Source: Calycina herbarum
Lineage: Eukaryota; Ascomycota; Leotiomycetes; Helotiales; Pezizellaceae
DNA: 64,000 bases
Reading direction: 5' to 3'
Assembly (NCBI GenBank): GCA_001414485.1
Contig: LLEY01000012.1
Location: forward strand, 496,001 to 560,000
Shown here: positions 35,527-46,569 of the stretch, piece by piece
Numbering within the stretch: position 1 is the first letter of the stretch
How the letters are laid out: every line of letters begins with the position of its first letter
Notes under the pieces: model-generated
What the model was told of the DNA's origin: nothing
What the model saw: the letters and a program-made list of their open reading frames with translations, nothing else
Database searches by the model: none
Made by a program: the position numbers and the translations under genes

Positions 35527-37603
35527 CTATCTGAAAGAAGTCAACAAGTCCCCACTTGCGGCCACATCCTCGGGCTCGCCAAGGATCCTTGCTCCGATGT
35601 GATGAGCCGTGACTAAAAGAGGATGAAAACGCGTATTAGGGGCCTAAACCGGTCCCTTTAAAAAGGTTAGGGAGCCAGATTTGAACCCCTCCGGGAGACG
35701 CTATTTATGGAAGAAACTTCTCAACCCCTAAACGGGGGTAACGCCTTAAAGCTGCGAGCACATTGGTTTGCAAGACTACAATTCAAAGTAATCGATTCGG
35801 AAGTACTATAGATAACATAGCTACCGAATTCGTACTACAGCCCGGAGTACTACACTTAGGAGTACTCTCACTTATCATACGTAAATTCGACCTGTTAGAA
35901 ACCAGGATTTGTCGAGGATTTATATTGAAACCTAGAATACTATAACTTGTAATATCACAGTGAGTGATATTATACTGGTTATTTGATCCATACCACTAGA
36001 AAATCCGCTTCGAGAGGTCTCCTATTCTCCGAAGAGCCTTGAGCCTAAGGTCCGATTGATTATCATTTATAACAACTCCCAAACATCCTCGCCCCAATTG
36101 TTTTGCATCTTCGAATTTCTGACTAAGGATATGGAGAGAAGTAGCACAATAAGGGAGGCAAGAGTTCACATTAGAGACATGAAGCATTATACCCAATTGA
36201 GCACTCAAGGACATCAAGTGAACAGTTCAGAATACAGCTTTCTATCACTATGTTAGGAGGGGCTCCTTTAGTCTGTCCTTCGCAGGGTCGTTCTGATAGA
36301 TTATAAAACGACGCAGCTCAGTCTCCATTATGAAGCTATAATTAATTTCAGGCTGTGACAATGTTTTAAACCTAACTCATATCCTGTCATAGTAGGTAGT
36401 TTCTCCCTTACAGTTGCTCGTCAAGGAGACGGGAGCTCTTTAGGCTCAAGGCATACTTGAAGATTACCATAGAACTTATCTCATCGTGAGGTAATACACG
36501 CTGCTCAATCGCTAGACTGCGCACTGGGTCAGATCGGCCCACGGTGCCCCGCCAAGAACGGGTGGGTTGTCGAGGCCCTGGAGACCAGTGGTTTGGGTTG
36601 GAAAATTTCCAGCCCACGCCCCCAATCCATGATCCATTCGGGCCCATCGGCAAAAGGGGGGTAAAGCACGTGATCTACCTGAGCTCAAGACTTCCCCTTC
36701 TCGGCTGCTACGGCATAACTTTTTAATCTCCGGTACTCCACCAACTGTACTCCCATGAGCTCGCTATTATGGCTTCATTTCAGCTAGAAGTGCGCCCAAG
36801 CGTGGGGGATTGTGTCTAAGTTTGCAAGGTCTTTTTGTATAGAAAGTGCACTACTAAGCTACCCAACGGTTTCTAAAGCGATTCAAAGTATATATATTTG
36901 CTATTGGTGATATTAATTTACGTTTTCACCTTGAAAACGTCTCCCAGGCGGAGCGATTGATAGACTGCGCGCTGGGGCCTCATGGGTTAGGTTGAAGGAG
37001 GTCTGACCCACCCATGGGCCGATCCATATGGGTTGGGTTAGGAGCCTCCATGATGGGGCGGGTCATGGGTTGGATCTATCAACACACGCTAATAGGCCCG
37101 CTTATCTTAAAAAGGGGGGTTTGGGGCTTCCAAAGCCCCAACGCGTCTTTTTACGTGTTTTGGACGCGTTTATCAGGAATTTCTCAGACTATTTATCAGT
37201 TCTTTATTTGTTTTTATATAAAAGCTGAATGCAGTTGCAATTGCAGCTACAAATGCAATGCAGCCTCAGGTGCTGTGGCAGCAAATGTGGCTGGATATGA
37301 AGCTCAGAATAAGAGTTTTAGAGTCCCCCTCTGCTTCCTCTATCAGTCTCTGACTCTCTGACAAGTACTATCCCCCCCCTTAACTGTCTGTCATGTGCAA
37401 GGGTAGTTTGGCTGTGAAAATGTCTGTGCGTCTACAAACAGTTAAGGGGGGGGGATAGTACAGTACATCGGCTGCGGAAACTTTATTAGCTCCCGCAGCA
37501 CCCTGTTTTTCAGTCCTATTTAGGCCTTACGAGGCAGCTTTCCGAAGTCCTGAAACACCATGCTGGGCATCAGTAGGATTGCCTGATGCCATTGAATAAT
37601 CGG
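35527..37603. other. Rearranged, repeat-rich spacer inside the split HET gene
   Basis: No gene supported. Features: two GC-rich blocks around 36500-36680 and 36950-37130 sharing TAGACTGCGC(A/G)CTGGGG and multiple GGGTTGG-type motifs, which suggests one or two transposon ends; a perfect-stem hairpin at 37365-37461 (separate entry); and short frames without domains. The stretch 35640-35760 has a GTTCAAATC motif on the minus strand but does not fold as a tRNA. Confidence 0.4.
37365..37461. repeat. 97-bp inverted-repeat (MITE-like) element
   Basis: Left arm 37365-37386 (GTACTATC, eight C, then TTAACTG) and right arm 37439-37461 are inverse complements apart from one extra G. They are separated by a 52-bp loop. 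GTAC is repeated immediately after the right arm. It looks like a very short MITE or a strong hairpin. Confidence 0.6.
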
Positions 37604-39035
37604 TTAATCAGACGATTTCAGCCACGGATCATCAAGAAGTTGTTTTGCGGTCTTCCGATCCCCAGGCCTCCATTGCAGCATGCTTCTCATAAATCTTAAG
37701 AACTCTCGTTGGTCCTCTCCGGTCAGATTTTCCTCCAAGCTCTTTAAACTTGTGTCCTTTAATACCAGGATATCAGCTATCCAATTTCCTAGAGGTCGGA
37801 ACAATTAGCTTCGAGAACAGAACTGAAGATGAGTGAACCCTTGTACCTTCCTCGTCAAAGAACTCTTTACTCCTAGACCCTCGCTTTAATAGATCTAGCG
37901 GCGGTGGTCCCAGCAGTCCAACCACTTCTGCCAGATGGGCTCGAGTTTTATAACCGCTACCATCCGGATCGTTTCCATAAAACAAGTGCTTATCCTCAAA
38001 GAGGTCCCAAATCTGCATGTATAGTCAGATTCTGATCTACTCGAGCACAGAGGTCACCAACCATAGCGCCGACGTTCCATATGTCGACTGGATAGCTCCA
38101 TTCCGTCTTCAGCATCACTTCTGGACACCTGTAAATATTCGGTTGGGCGTCGTGAGTCCTCTTCTCATCTCCGCGGACGGTCGAACCGAAATCACTGAGT
38201 ACCACGAGCCCATACTTCTTGGGTAGATCGAAAGGACGAGACCCATAGACCGGCGCTACGTCGACAATCTTTCGTGGCGAGGGAGATTTGAGCTCCGCGT
38301 CGACGAACGAGTCTAAAATGTCTTGGTCATCAATTTCTATGAGAATGTTGTCCGCTTTAATGTCTTTGCTCGCATTAGTATAGCAAAGTCTCAGAACGAA
38401 GAGGAAATCCACCAGTATGCACGAGTTTACACTCCGAATGGAGATAGTCTAGTGCAAGCAGTACTTGAGATAGACCCGCTCTCAATAGCACTTTAGGAAA
38501 CCGGTGCGTCGGATTACGGTTGAGCAGATCCCTGAAACTGTCCCACATGGGCTTCTGAACAAGGCATTTGTGATCACCACCTTGTCGCGGTATGGTAAAC
38601 ACGTCAAGCGCGGTCCTGACGTGCCTACGTCCTGGGTGAGAAGCGTTCCCGGCGCCGAGCGACTTGTAGATGTTGAATTCTTCGGGATCTATGCCTTCTC
38701 TGGTAAAGACCTTGAGGGTAGCATATGAGTGGAGTCTACCTTCGTTAGCGTCCTTGATTCTCAGAGGGTGCAAACATGTCTTACTGGAGGTCGCGCGCTA
38801 GCCAAACTGTCGAGGTTACGCCAAAGCCGAGCTTCCCAACAATTTGGTATTTGGAGGCAAACACATCTCCAATGTTGACAGGGTAATATATGCTCTTCTT
38901 GAAGTCGTCGAATTTCTCCTCCTCCAAGAGGACATTCTGGTTCACGACTTCGTACCCAGCTGTAGGGAATCGTAGTGGTTTCAATGGCCTTCGGACCAGG
39001 TTTCTTGCGGCTTGGAATATCGAAGTTATGATAGC
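37604..39035 (-). CDS. SR-protein-kinase-like (SRPK) Ser/Thr kinase, start unresolved
   Basis: Protein kinase of the SRPK type, which in fungi phosphorylates RS-rich splicing factors. Segments 38759-38413, 38363-38062, 38012-37847 and 37788-37604 join through introns of 49, 49 and 58 nt. Motifs in order: RFPTAGYEVV and YYPVNIGDVFASKYQIVGKL (typical SRPK start), GFGVTSTVWLARDL (Gly loop), YATLKVF (Lys), LVHTDIKADN (catalytic loop, Asp present), VLSDFGS, YRCPEVML, WNVGAMIWDLFE, RSMLQWRPGDRKTAKQLLDDPW. Core residues are intact. Two oddities: the first block is open only from 39035 and has no ATG, and it joins the next across only 25 nt (38784-38760, GTAAGA...GAG), too short for a normal intron. 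So either an upstream exon exists or the gene is starting to decay. Confidence 0.6.
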
Positions 39036-39323
39036 TTATTAGAGAGAGAGCGCAACTTCTGATGGGCAACTTGTATTGGTGATCGCAATGATCACAATTC
39101 AAACATCGAAGGACAATCTGAATGTTGGAGTGCGCGCTGTGAGCGCTTGCTAAGTAAGGAATGACGTAATCAAGGGAAGAGCACCTGCCAAATCAGTCTA
39201 TTAAAGGGTACCCCCACGTACCTTAGAACCTCAAGAAATTGATCATTCTTACATCTACTTTTGTATCCCCGACGGCCTGTGACTTACAAGAGCTCCTCAA
39301 CTGGTCTTTTAAATGTCATGAAA

Positions 39324-39625
39324 CCACAACAAGATTCCAGAGGAAGGCTGTCTCAGGTGAAATAGAGCATCGAAAAGGGCGAATCGTTGACGAAGACGGT
39401 GCTCCCCGCCGGAGGAAGGCCCCAGGTGTAAGAGAGAGCATCGGCTTCTTGGATCGCATCAAAACTGACGGATCGGAGATTACATCGTATCGTGCCATCT
39501 CCTTCTCCAGGGCAGATTTCAAGAAGGTGGATTTGAGCTTCATCTGTTCCTAATTCAGTCCCCGGATACTCGTCGACCTCAAGTCGAAATCGAGAGGTAG
39601 GGTCTTGATCTGCGTGAAGAGCCAT
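39324..39625 (-). pseudogene. HET-domain gene, 5' half (split)
   Basis: Starts with an ATG at 39625. It encodes a typical HET N-terminus: IHLLEICPGEGDGTIRCNLR, then EADALSYTWG and VFVNDSPFS. After a small deletion or frameshift it continues as FDALFHLRQPSSGILLW and stops matching at 39324, exactly after the Trp that precedes the IDxICINQ motif. That motif begins the fragment at 35526 on the same strand. Without the break the two halves would make one HET gene. Confidence 0.65.
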
Positions 39626-42290
39626 CGTGTCATTAAGCAGGGTAGAAAGTTGGCATGCTCTGGATGAAGAGCCAGTCTATCTTGAGCAAGATAGATGCAT
39701 AGATACTTTTGTTGCTCAAGAAGTGTAACGGTTTCATGGTTCCAGAGTAATGTGCGAGGAGTCATGGAGGCTAAGGAGGCGCTGAAAGAAGCTGTGGTTT
39801 TGCCTATAAAATTTCCCTTGCTCTCTCCATACCTTGCGAGATGTGACATCCAAACCCGATGTTTCGTGAGGCTATGGTGCGTCGGAGGTGGACACAGCTG
39901 AACAGGTGATTGACATATTTAGGCACCCATCCTGACCGGCTTCCACACCGATACAACCTAAGTCAATAGGTGGAAGGAGTGAAGGACTGATGCCCTATTA
40001 TATAGACCCAGTTCGCTCCTGCCCCAACATCGGCGCTGTCACGTGCAAACATTATCCTTGGCCTTGAAACCCAAAAACAAATCTATTCCCACGCATTTAC
40101 TAACATAACCATATTTGAAGTTAATCCAATCCAAACATCGAGAACTTCAATCTATAATGACAAGAGGAGCAAAAGTGAGCTGTTTGTACTATATTGTCAG
40201 TCACGTGTCGTGTGTCAATTCAAGCTCTTCGGGACCTAGGAGTAGCTACTACATACTCTGCTCAAAAAGTTTTGAGCACTACTCATATTTTATTTTATTA
40301 AAGTAGCAATTGATTTGTTGAATACGCAAAACGAAATTTTCTCAGCTTCCCAAAGGAGGAAGTCAGAAGTGAGCGAGAGACTATTTCTAAACGGGATTCG
40401 ACAATACTATATTGACTAGAACAAGGAACGATCTACACGGGAAAACAGAGTGTAAGGAAGAAAAACTTCCAAACTATTAGCAAGTAATAGAACGCCCCAA
40501 ACGGAATACCATGCTCCCTAGACTAGCTATCTCCAAACACTAAAGCCGTGCTGCCCATCCAATAAACAACGGAGAATACAATACAACGAAAAAAATGTTA
40601 AAAGCGTGACCATTTAGGTGGAATATTGAGACGGGCAGAAGACTTCTGTGACAACAGAGGAAGAAATGTAGTACCGAATATTTGAGGATAGATATTAGGG
40701 GAACACACTCACGGTATTCATTCAAAGTATCTCTCGAATCCTCCAATCAATATGAAACTAGGGGCCTTGAGACCTTAACGGTCATTTGAAATATTCTTGG
40801 TTGGTAGTCTCGGTACAACAATTCACGAGCTGAAGAGTGGACTTAGGAACCCAGGTCACGACCAAACTCAGATCTCTTGTGGATTCATATCATTGTATTA
40901 TCATGTCGCTTCATGCTTAATTTAACAAACATGCCGTGCTGAATTGGTTATGGTAGTGGAAGATACGCAACCAAAGCATCATACGATTGCAACAATTCTC
41001 ACAAAAAGCAGCTCACTAAAGAATGCTAAACATCTGATTATCTACCGGGTAAATCAATTCGTCCCCCATTCGCTTAAATTGAGCAACGATGCCTAGTGAA
41101 TAGTGCACAACAAGTAAACAATTTTAATACATTACAAGGTGAAAAATAGAAGTGAGAGTATACAATGATTTAACTCCCAAAGCCGACTTTACACTCGAGA
41201 GCTGAAGCTACAGCATGTGGGTAACAATGTCACATGGCCTACATCCTTCAATTAGGCTATTCTAAAATAGAAAGTTTTCCAAGACTCCTCTCAATAAATT
41301 CTCGGTTTACGTCCCGAATACCCCTGAAAAAATGTGTTTGCTTTTGCACACGCTTCTCAATAGATGAGGGGTTGCACGGATAATTTATCTTCCTCCCCTT
41401 TCACTTAAGTCTGGAACCCAAGAATCCCATTACCAGTTCTTACCCTGTGATACCTTCCCCGTGTTAATTTCCACAATGTGGGGAAGATGCATATCATCCC
41501 GGATCCTTTCGCATGAACTACTGGGGTGGTTAACAGGGGAAGGAAGGGTGCCTGAAAATTCGACGTATCGCAGGTTGAGATTCCACCGAATCCATCTAGA
41601 TTGAGAAGGAGATTCAGATCTGGGCGCTAAATGATGTTTTGTTATTCTGCACTCGAGACCTTTTTTCGGCAACCTGTTCCGGTTGAGGTACCTCGATGGA
41701 GTCCGAGGTGGTTTACAGCTGATCGGAAAAAAAATTGTAACGAACGAGAAGGTGATAAATCGTCCCATTCGATCTACAAATTTGCTTGTGACGAATCACT
41801 CGGTCCGATTAATGCGGTTTTGTAGCTCTCTTGATATTTGGGCTGAAGTAACGATTTATGCTGAGCCAATCCTTGGGTGGATTTCTCAACATGGAAAACT
41901 TTAAAGGGGCGGCGCGCAAGCACTTTAATGGAACTCAAGCTCTTTTGAGACTCACGATAGAATTTCTGACGTTCGTTGCTCGTGTATGTTGAGCCCGAAG
42001 GACCGTGAAGCCGGACGTCTGCCAAGCTAGGCGTTCGCATACCAGGTATATCGTTGTCTTTGCGGCTTCAAACTCCTAGACGTGGCTGCGGACTCTCATG
42101 TTCCGCAAGCATGGAATGCTAACGATTGGCTGTATCATGGTCAAATTCCGTATCTGGTTTGAAGGTCAGAACTGAAGAGGGTATGGTGGAGTGAGAGAAA
42201 GCACATTCCAAAGTATAAAGAGGGCTTCATGCGAACTACTTGAAACTCACATCAATATCAACCCACTCTGTGACCCGAGCAAAATCCAAA
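39626..42290. other. 2.7-kb gene-free region upstream of the cellobiohydrolase
   Basis: Only short frames without domains occur. The right-hand 850 bp should contain the cellulase promoter. Two sites fitting the carbon-catabolite repressor consensus SYGGRG are visible, GTGGGG near 41477 and CTGGGG near 41521; given the short consensus they may be chance. Confidence 0.4.
42214..42220 (+). promoter_or_regulatory. TATA box of the cellobiohydrolase gene
   Basis: TATAAAG lies 71 bp upstream of the ATG at 42291, a spacing usual for strongly regulated fungal genes. Confidence 0.5.
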
Positions 42291-43974
42291 ATGTACTCTC
42301 TACTCCTGATTCTTTTCTCTTGGGTGGGTTATACCCAAGCTCAGCAAATCGGAACCAACACAGCTGAGGTCCATCCTGCTCTTACATGGCAAACTTGCAC
42401 AGCACCCGGAAGTTGTACCACTGTGAACGGAAAGATTGTTCTGGACTCCAACTGGCGATGGCTTCATTCTTCCACTGGCACAAACTGCTACACAGGAAAC
42501 ACGTGGGATGCAACACTCTGTCCTAGTAATACTGCTTGTGCTGCTAATTGTCAACTCGACGGAGCAAATTATGCCAGTACTTACGGCATAACGACAACCG
42601 GAAATTCCCTCAGATTGAACTTCGTCACAAGTAGCTCTACTAAGAACATTGGCTCACGAGTCTATCTTATGGCAGATGATGACAATTATAAGACTTTCAA
42701 CATGTTGAACCAGGAACTTGCTTTTGATGTTGATGTTTCTCATCTTCCTTGTGGTATTTTCATCCTACAAGTATTTTGAACAACCTCGCTAATTTTGTGT
42801 AGGAATCAATGGAGCTCTATATTTTTCTGGAATGCAAGCCGATGGCGGAAGGGCTGCATATACTGGAAATAAAGCAGGAGCTAGATACGGTGTTGGATAC
42901 TGTGATGCTCAATGTCCAAGGGATCTGAAGTTCATCAACGGACTGGTAATGCTTATATCACCTTCCAGCTCACTCATACTATACTAACAATTTCTCCAGG
43001 CAAACTCAGAGGGATGGATTCCAGCTTCCAACAGTGTCAATACCGGAGTCGGAAACCACGGATCTTGTTGCGCCGAAATGGACATCTGGGAAGCCAACTC
43101 CATATCTACAGCATATACCCCTCATACAGCAACTGGAGTGTTGCAAAATATGTGCACAGGTGACTCTTGTGGTGGAACATACTCCAGTGATCGTTATGGA
43201 GGCACTACCGACCCCGATGGATGTGACTTCAACTCATACCGTATGGGCGATAAATCATTCTACGGCCCAGGCCTCAAAGTCAACACAAACTCGGTCTTCA
43301 CAGTCATTACACAATTCATTACCGACACTGGAACCTCCTCCGGAACTCTCAAAGAAATCAAGAGATTCTATGTCCAAAATGGCGTCGTCATTCCAAACTC
43401 TGTTTCAACCATTGCAGGTGTGTCTGGAAACTCAATTACCGACACATTCTGTGATGCTCAAAAAACAGCTTTCGGAGATTCAAATGGATTCAAAACACAT
43501 GGTGGATTGGCCAACATGGGCGATGCGTTCAAAGCGGGTATGGTTCTGGTCTTAAGTATCTGGGATGATTATGCTGCCAATCTTCTCTGGCTCGATAGCA
43601 CCTACCCCGTCACGGGTGACCCAGCTAAACCCGGAAACGCCCGCGGTACATGCTCTACAACATCCGGAGTTCCAGCAGATGTCGAGGCAAATAGTCCTAA
43701 CTCTTATGTTGTGTACTCGAACATCAAGACCGGTCCTTTCAATTCTACATTTGCTGGTGGTTCCGCTCCCATTGTATCATCGAGCTCGACTACACTTGTG
43801 ACCTCGACTAAGACAAGTACTTCCACGAGTGCTGGGACAACAACAACCGCTGCTCCGGGAGGAACCATTGCTCACTATGGACAGTGTGGAGGAGTAAACT
43901 GGACTGGGGCCACGGCCTGTGTGAGTCCATGGACATGTGTTAAGCAGAACGATTTCTTCTCGCAATGTTTGTGA
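42291..43974 (+). CDS. Cellobiohydrolase I, GH7 with C-terminal CBM1
   Basis: Secreted exo-cellulase that releases cellobiose from cellulose chain ends with retention. Three exons (42291-42753, 42803-42945, 43000-43974; introns of 49 and 54 nt) give 526 residues. Signal peptide is 1-17 ([17 protein letters not shown]). The GH7 core carries the active-site motif EMDIWE: Glu 228 (nucleophile), Asp 230 and Glu 233 (acid/base). Many Cys pairs are typical of the family. A Ser/Thr-rich linker spans about 455-490 ([19 protein letters not shown]). The last 35 residues are a CBM1 with its four Cys ([22 protein letters not shown]). Two of the flat-face aromatics are Phe rather than the common Tyr. No sign of decay. 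Confidence 0.96.
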
Positions 43975-44217
43975 GGTGCTAGTCGAATGAGGGATTGTGG
44001 TAAAATGTCAAAGTTGGAAACTACGTCGAAGGAGAATTTTCGGAGTTGTTGAGCAAGAAAGAAGTAAATGTCTCTAGTTTACAGATAGAAATGATAGAGC
44101 AAATGGAACATTTATAGCGCGTTTTTTATGTCAACGGCAATGTAGCCAACGACTTTTCACTCCCAAATTGAAGTACTCCAGATCATATAAGCCCGCGTCT
44201 CTTCTCAAGAAATGTAA

Positions 44218-46186
44218 TCAAATATCATGACTCGTACGGATAAATTTGAAGCAACTGGCGCACACTGCTCTCCTCTTTCCGTCAGGAGTATTGATCTGAT
44301 ATCTCCAGGGACAGCAAGATGCTCGACAACAACAAAATTCTCTCGACTTTGTCACGTAATATGTCTCAAATGACATTTGGCTCCCTCTGGGTAGCGATCC
44401 AGGGGCATACAGGGGAATTGGACATATTTTCTGGTAGCCTGTGGAAGTGACCTCATATTCGCAATGTGCTTCGCCAAAAGAACATCGGTTTTCATTTCCC
44501 GCATTGAGTTCTTGGTAGTCAGGATCCGCTGCAAAAGGAATTATTTCTAGTTTTGAATTCGTCGGTAGAGCTAGCGGGACAAGTACTTTTCGGGATGGTC
44601 TCCTCAAACTTTCGATCCTCGCTTCTAACCGATCCACAATTTCCTTCCGCTGAGAAAGAGTCCCTCCATGAATCAACAACTGAGACGTCATTGAATCATA
44701 CCGCATATAAAGCTCATAAACTCGTTGAAGATCTTGAAATGTGCAATCGAACCTGGCTTCATAAAATACTTATGCCAAATGGGGAGAGTAAGCAGCCATC
44801 ACAACAGTTCCATTCAGAAAGCTTTCAGCGGACTTTTTTGATTATGCGACTTGCTCTGCGGTGCCACCGAACAGTCTCAGTCCCATCAGCTTGAATTTTG
44901 GATCCGGGTTGGCATGGTGGTAGATCTGGTAACGTAATTGTCTGTTGTCCTAATAATCTCCGTTTTGATCCTTTATTCCAGGTCTGAAGTTGGGAATTCC
45001 CGAAGGCAATAGGTAGTTGACAGATATGATACGCTTGACAAAAAAATAGGGGGTGGTTCGATACATTCATCTCGGCTTTGTGAAGAGAATCTACTGCAGC
45101 AATGGCCCCTTCTCGGTTGCTGAATGTTGCGTATGCTTGGACTTTGGTGCTCACACTATCGACTGCCTTGTACTGAAAGGAAGAAACTGCACCAAATTGA
45201 CGCAGAAGCTCTTCCACATGCTTTGAAGCTTCTACTCCGGAAAAGTCATCGATGGGGCTGATTTCGATGTAATTCGGCTTCAGTGTATCCGTCAATACCT
45301 CTTCAAAATGCACCCTGCTCATTCTAGGATCAAGATTCCCAACAATAAGAGCGATGATGGGCCTACTAATCTGTCCCCAAACCTCTCTCTGTGAATTGTT
45401 CCATGAGAGTGATAGAATCCGTTCGAAGAATAGATGATGCTGTTCAAGTGCCTTTTTTGCTTTCGATGCTTTTTTGCTAGACTCAAATTCCAGCCGAGCG
45501 GAGCAGGATGACTTGTACCAAGTACAGCTAACCAAACTCGATTCTGTGGATTGCGGGATTCTTGGGTTGCTTGCAAGACTTCGAATTTCTGCTAACCGCT
45601 TCCTGAACAACTGTGATATTCCACCTTTGTGTGGAACCTTTTCAGTCATGCTGAGCCTTAATTGGCGAAAAGAATAACCCACAATGAAAAATTGATCGTT
45701 CTTTGATGCTTGAGAGACAGAATCAGTATCTTCGAACTGTGATTTCTTCCTCTCTTCCGAAATGGGGGTTGAAAAGCCATTGGCTGAAGGAACCAGACAG
45801 AGAGGTTGTAGCAATGACTCCAATTTCCCCTCGATCAAGTGTGCGGTCGGTCCATTCATCACTTTCAGAAAGTGACTCTCCTTGAGCTTTTTCTTGAAAG
45901 ACTAGACAATCTTAGCACGCATACCTTATCTCCAACGGCAAGACAAATATGTTGTATCGCATACCTGAGTTGGATAATTATTAACATTGCCACAATGCGC
46001 TCTATTCCGCACCACCTCCTCAATGTTGACTTTTCCACAGATAGAAGAGGCCACCGAATCTCGACAGAAGGCATCGTGATTCCAAAATGTCGAAAATAAT
46101 CCTGAAGCATTATCTGCTGGTGTAACGGCTGGCGTATTGGTTTCTGGGGTCCATTTTCCCGGCGAGCTCGAACTGAACAATTCCAT
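44218..46186 (-). pseudogene. Decayed paralogue of the neighbouring CCCH-RBR gene
   Basis: Read from 46186 leftwards, a first exon (MELFSSSSPGKW start) splices near 45960 to a long frame, then shows the middle region of the gene at 46570-49478. Matching blocks: SCTWYKSSCSARLEF versus SCTWYQPSRPAWLKF, IVGNLDPRMSRVHFEEVL versus VGNLDVRTRPRDFKNIL, and KVQAYATFSNREGAIAAVDSLH versus KVRASATFFGREGAINSVKALH. A frame change follows at about 45000. Homology then resumes with three in-frame stops (QIYHHANPDPKF, LRLFGGTAEQVA), and again as LLIHGGTLSQRKEIVDRLEARIESL. The last 110 residues have many Cys but no RING/IBR pattern. Not expected to yield the full protein. Confidence 0.7.
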
Positions 46187-46569
46187 ATTGTATTCGTGAG
46201 TCCTGGGGAAGTGACTCCTAGACGAGTGAGTTGTTTTCAGCCCGAGCACCTACAGAAGTCTTTTCTGGGCCATTCGACGTTCAAGTATTCTCTTTGTGGT
46301 TACACTGCGTTCTCAGCTACGTACGTCTGGTTGCGTAAAGTTGCAGCCTTTGTAGGCAAACATGAGTACCTAGTAGCACTTTACCAGGTCACACCTCGCT
46401 ACTCTCGGGGAAATAGCATGTAGAACTTAGAAGGGAGAGAAGTCAATAAGCGCTCGAAGTCGACATGTTTGCCCTGCAAAATCTGGTGCAGCAACATTTC
46501 ATCTGCCAGTCGTCTTTGAAATTATCATTATAGATTGAGATAACCAAAACATTCAAACTTCGACTTGAT
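46187..46569. other. Spacer between the two paralogues
   Basis: 383 bp between the pseudogene's presumed start and the 3' end of the intact CCCH-RBR gene. No additional gene is seen. Confidence 0.4.

Noticed and set aside
35640..35780. tRNA-like B-box (GTTCAAATC on the minus strand)
   Set aside because: The T-stem does not pair and no acceptor or anticodon arm can be folded upstream.
35527..39323. Gap between the HET halves as one long intron
   Set aside because: Using the only GT near the break (TG|GTTTCA) would disrupt the frame and the Trp codon, and the gap contains another gene on the same strand.
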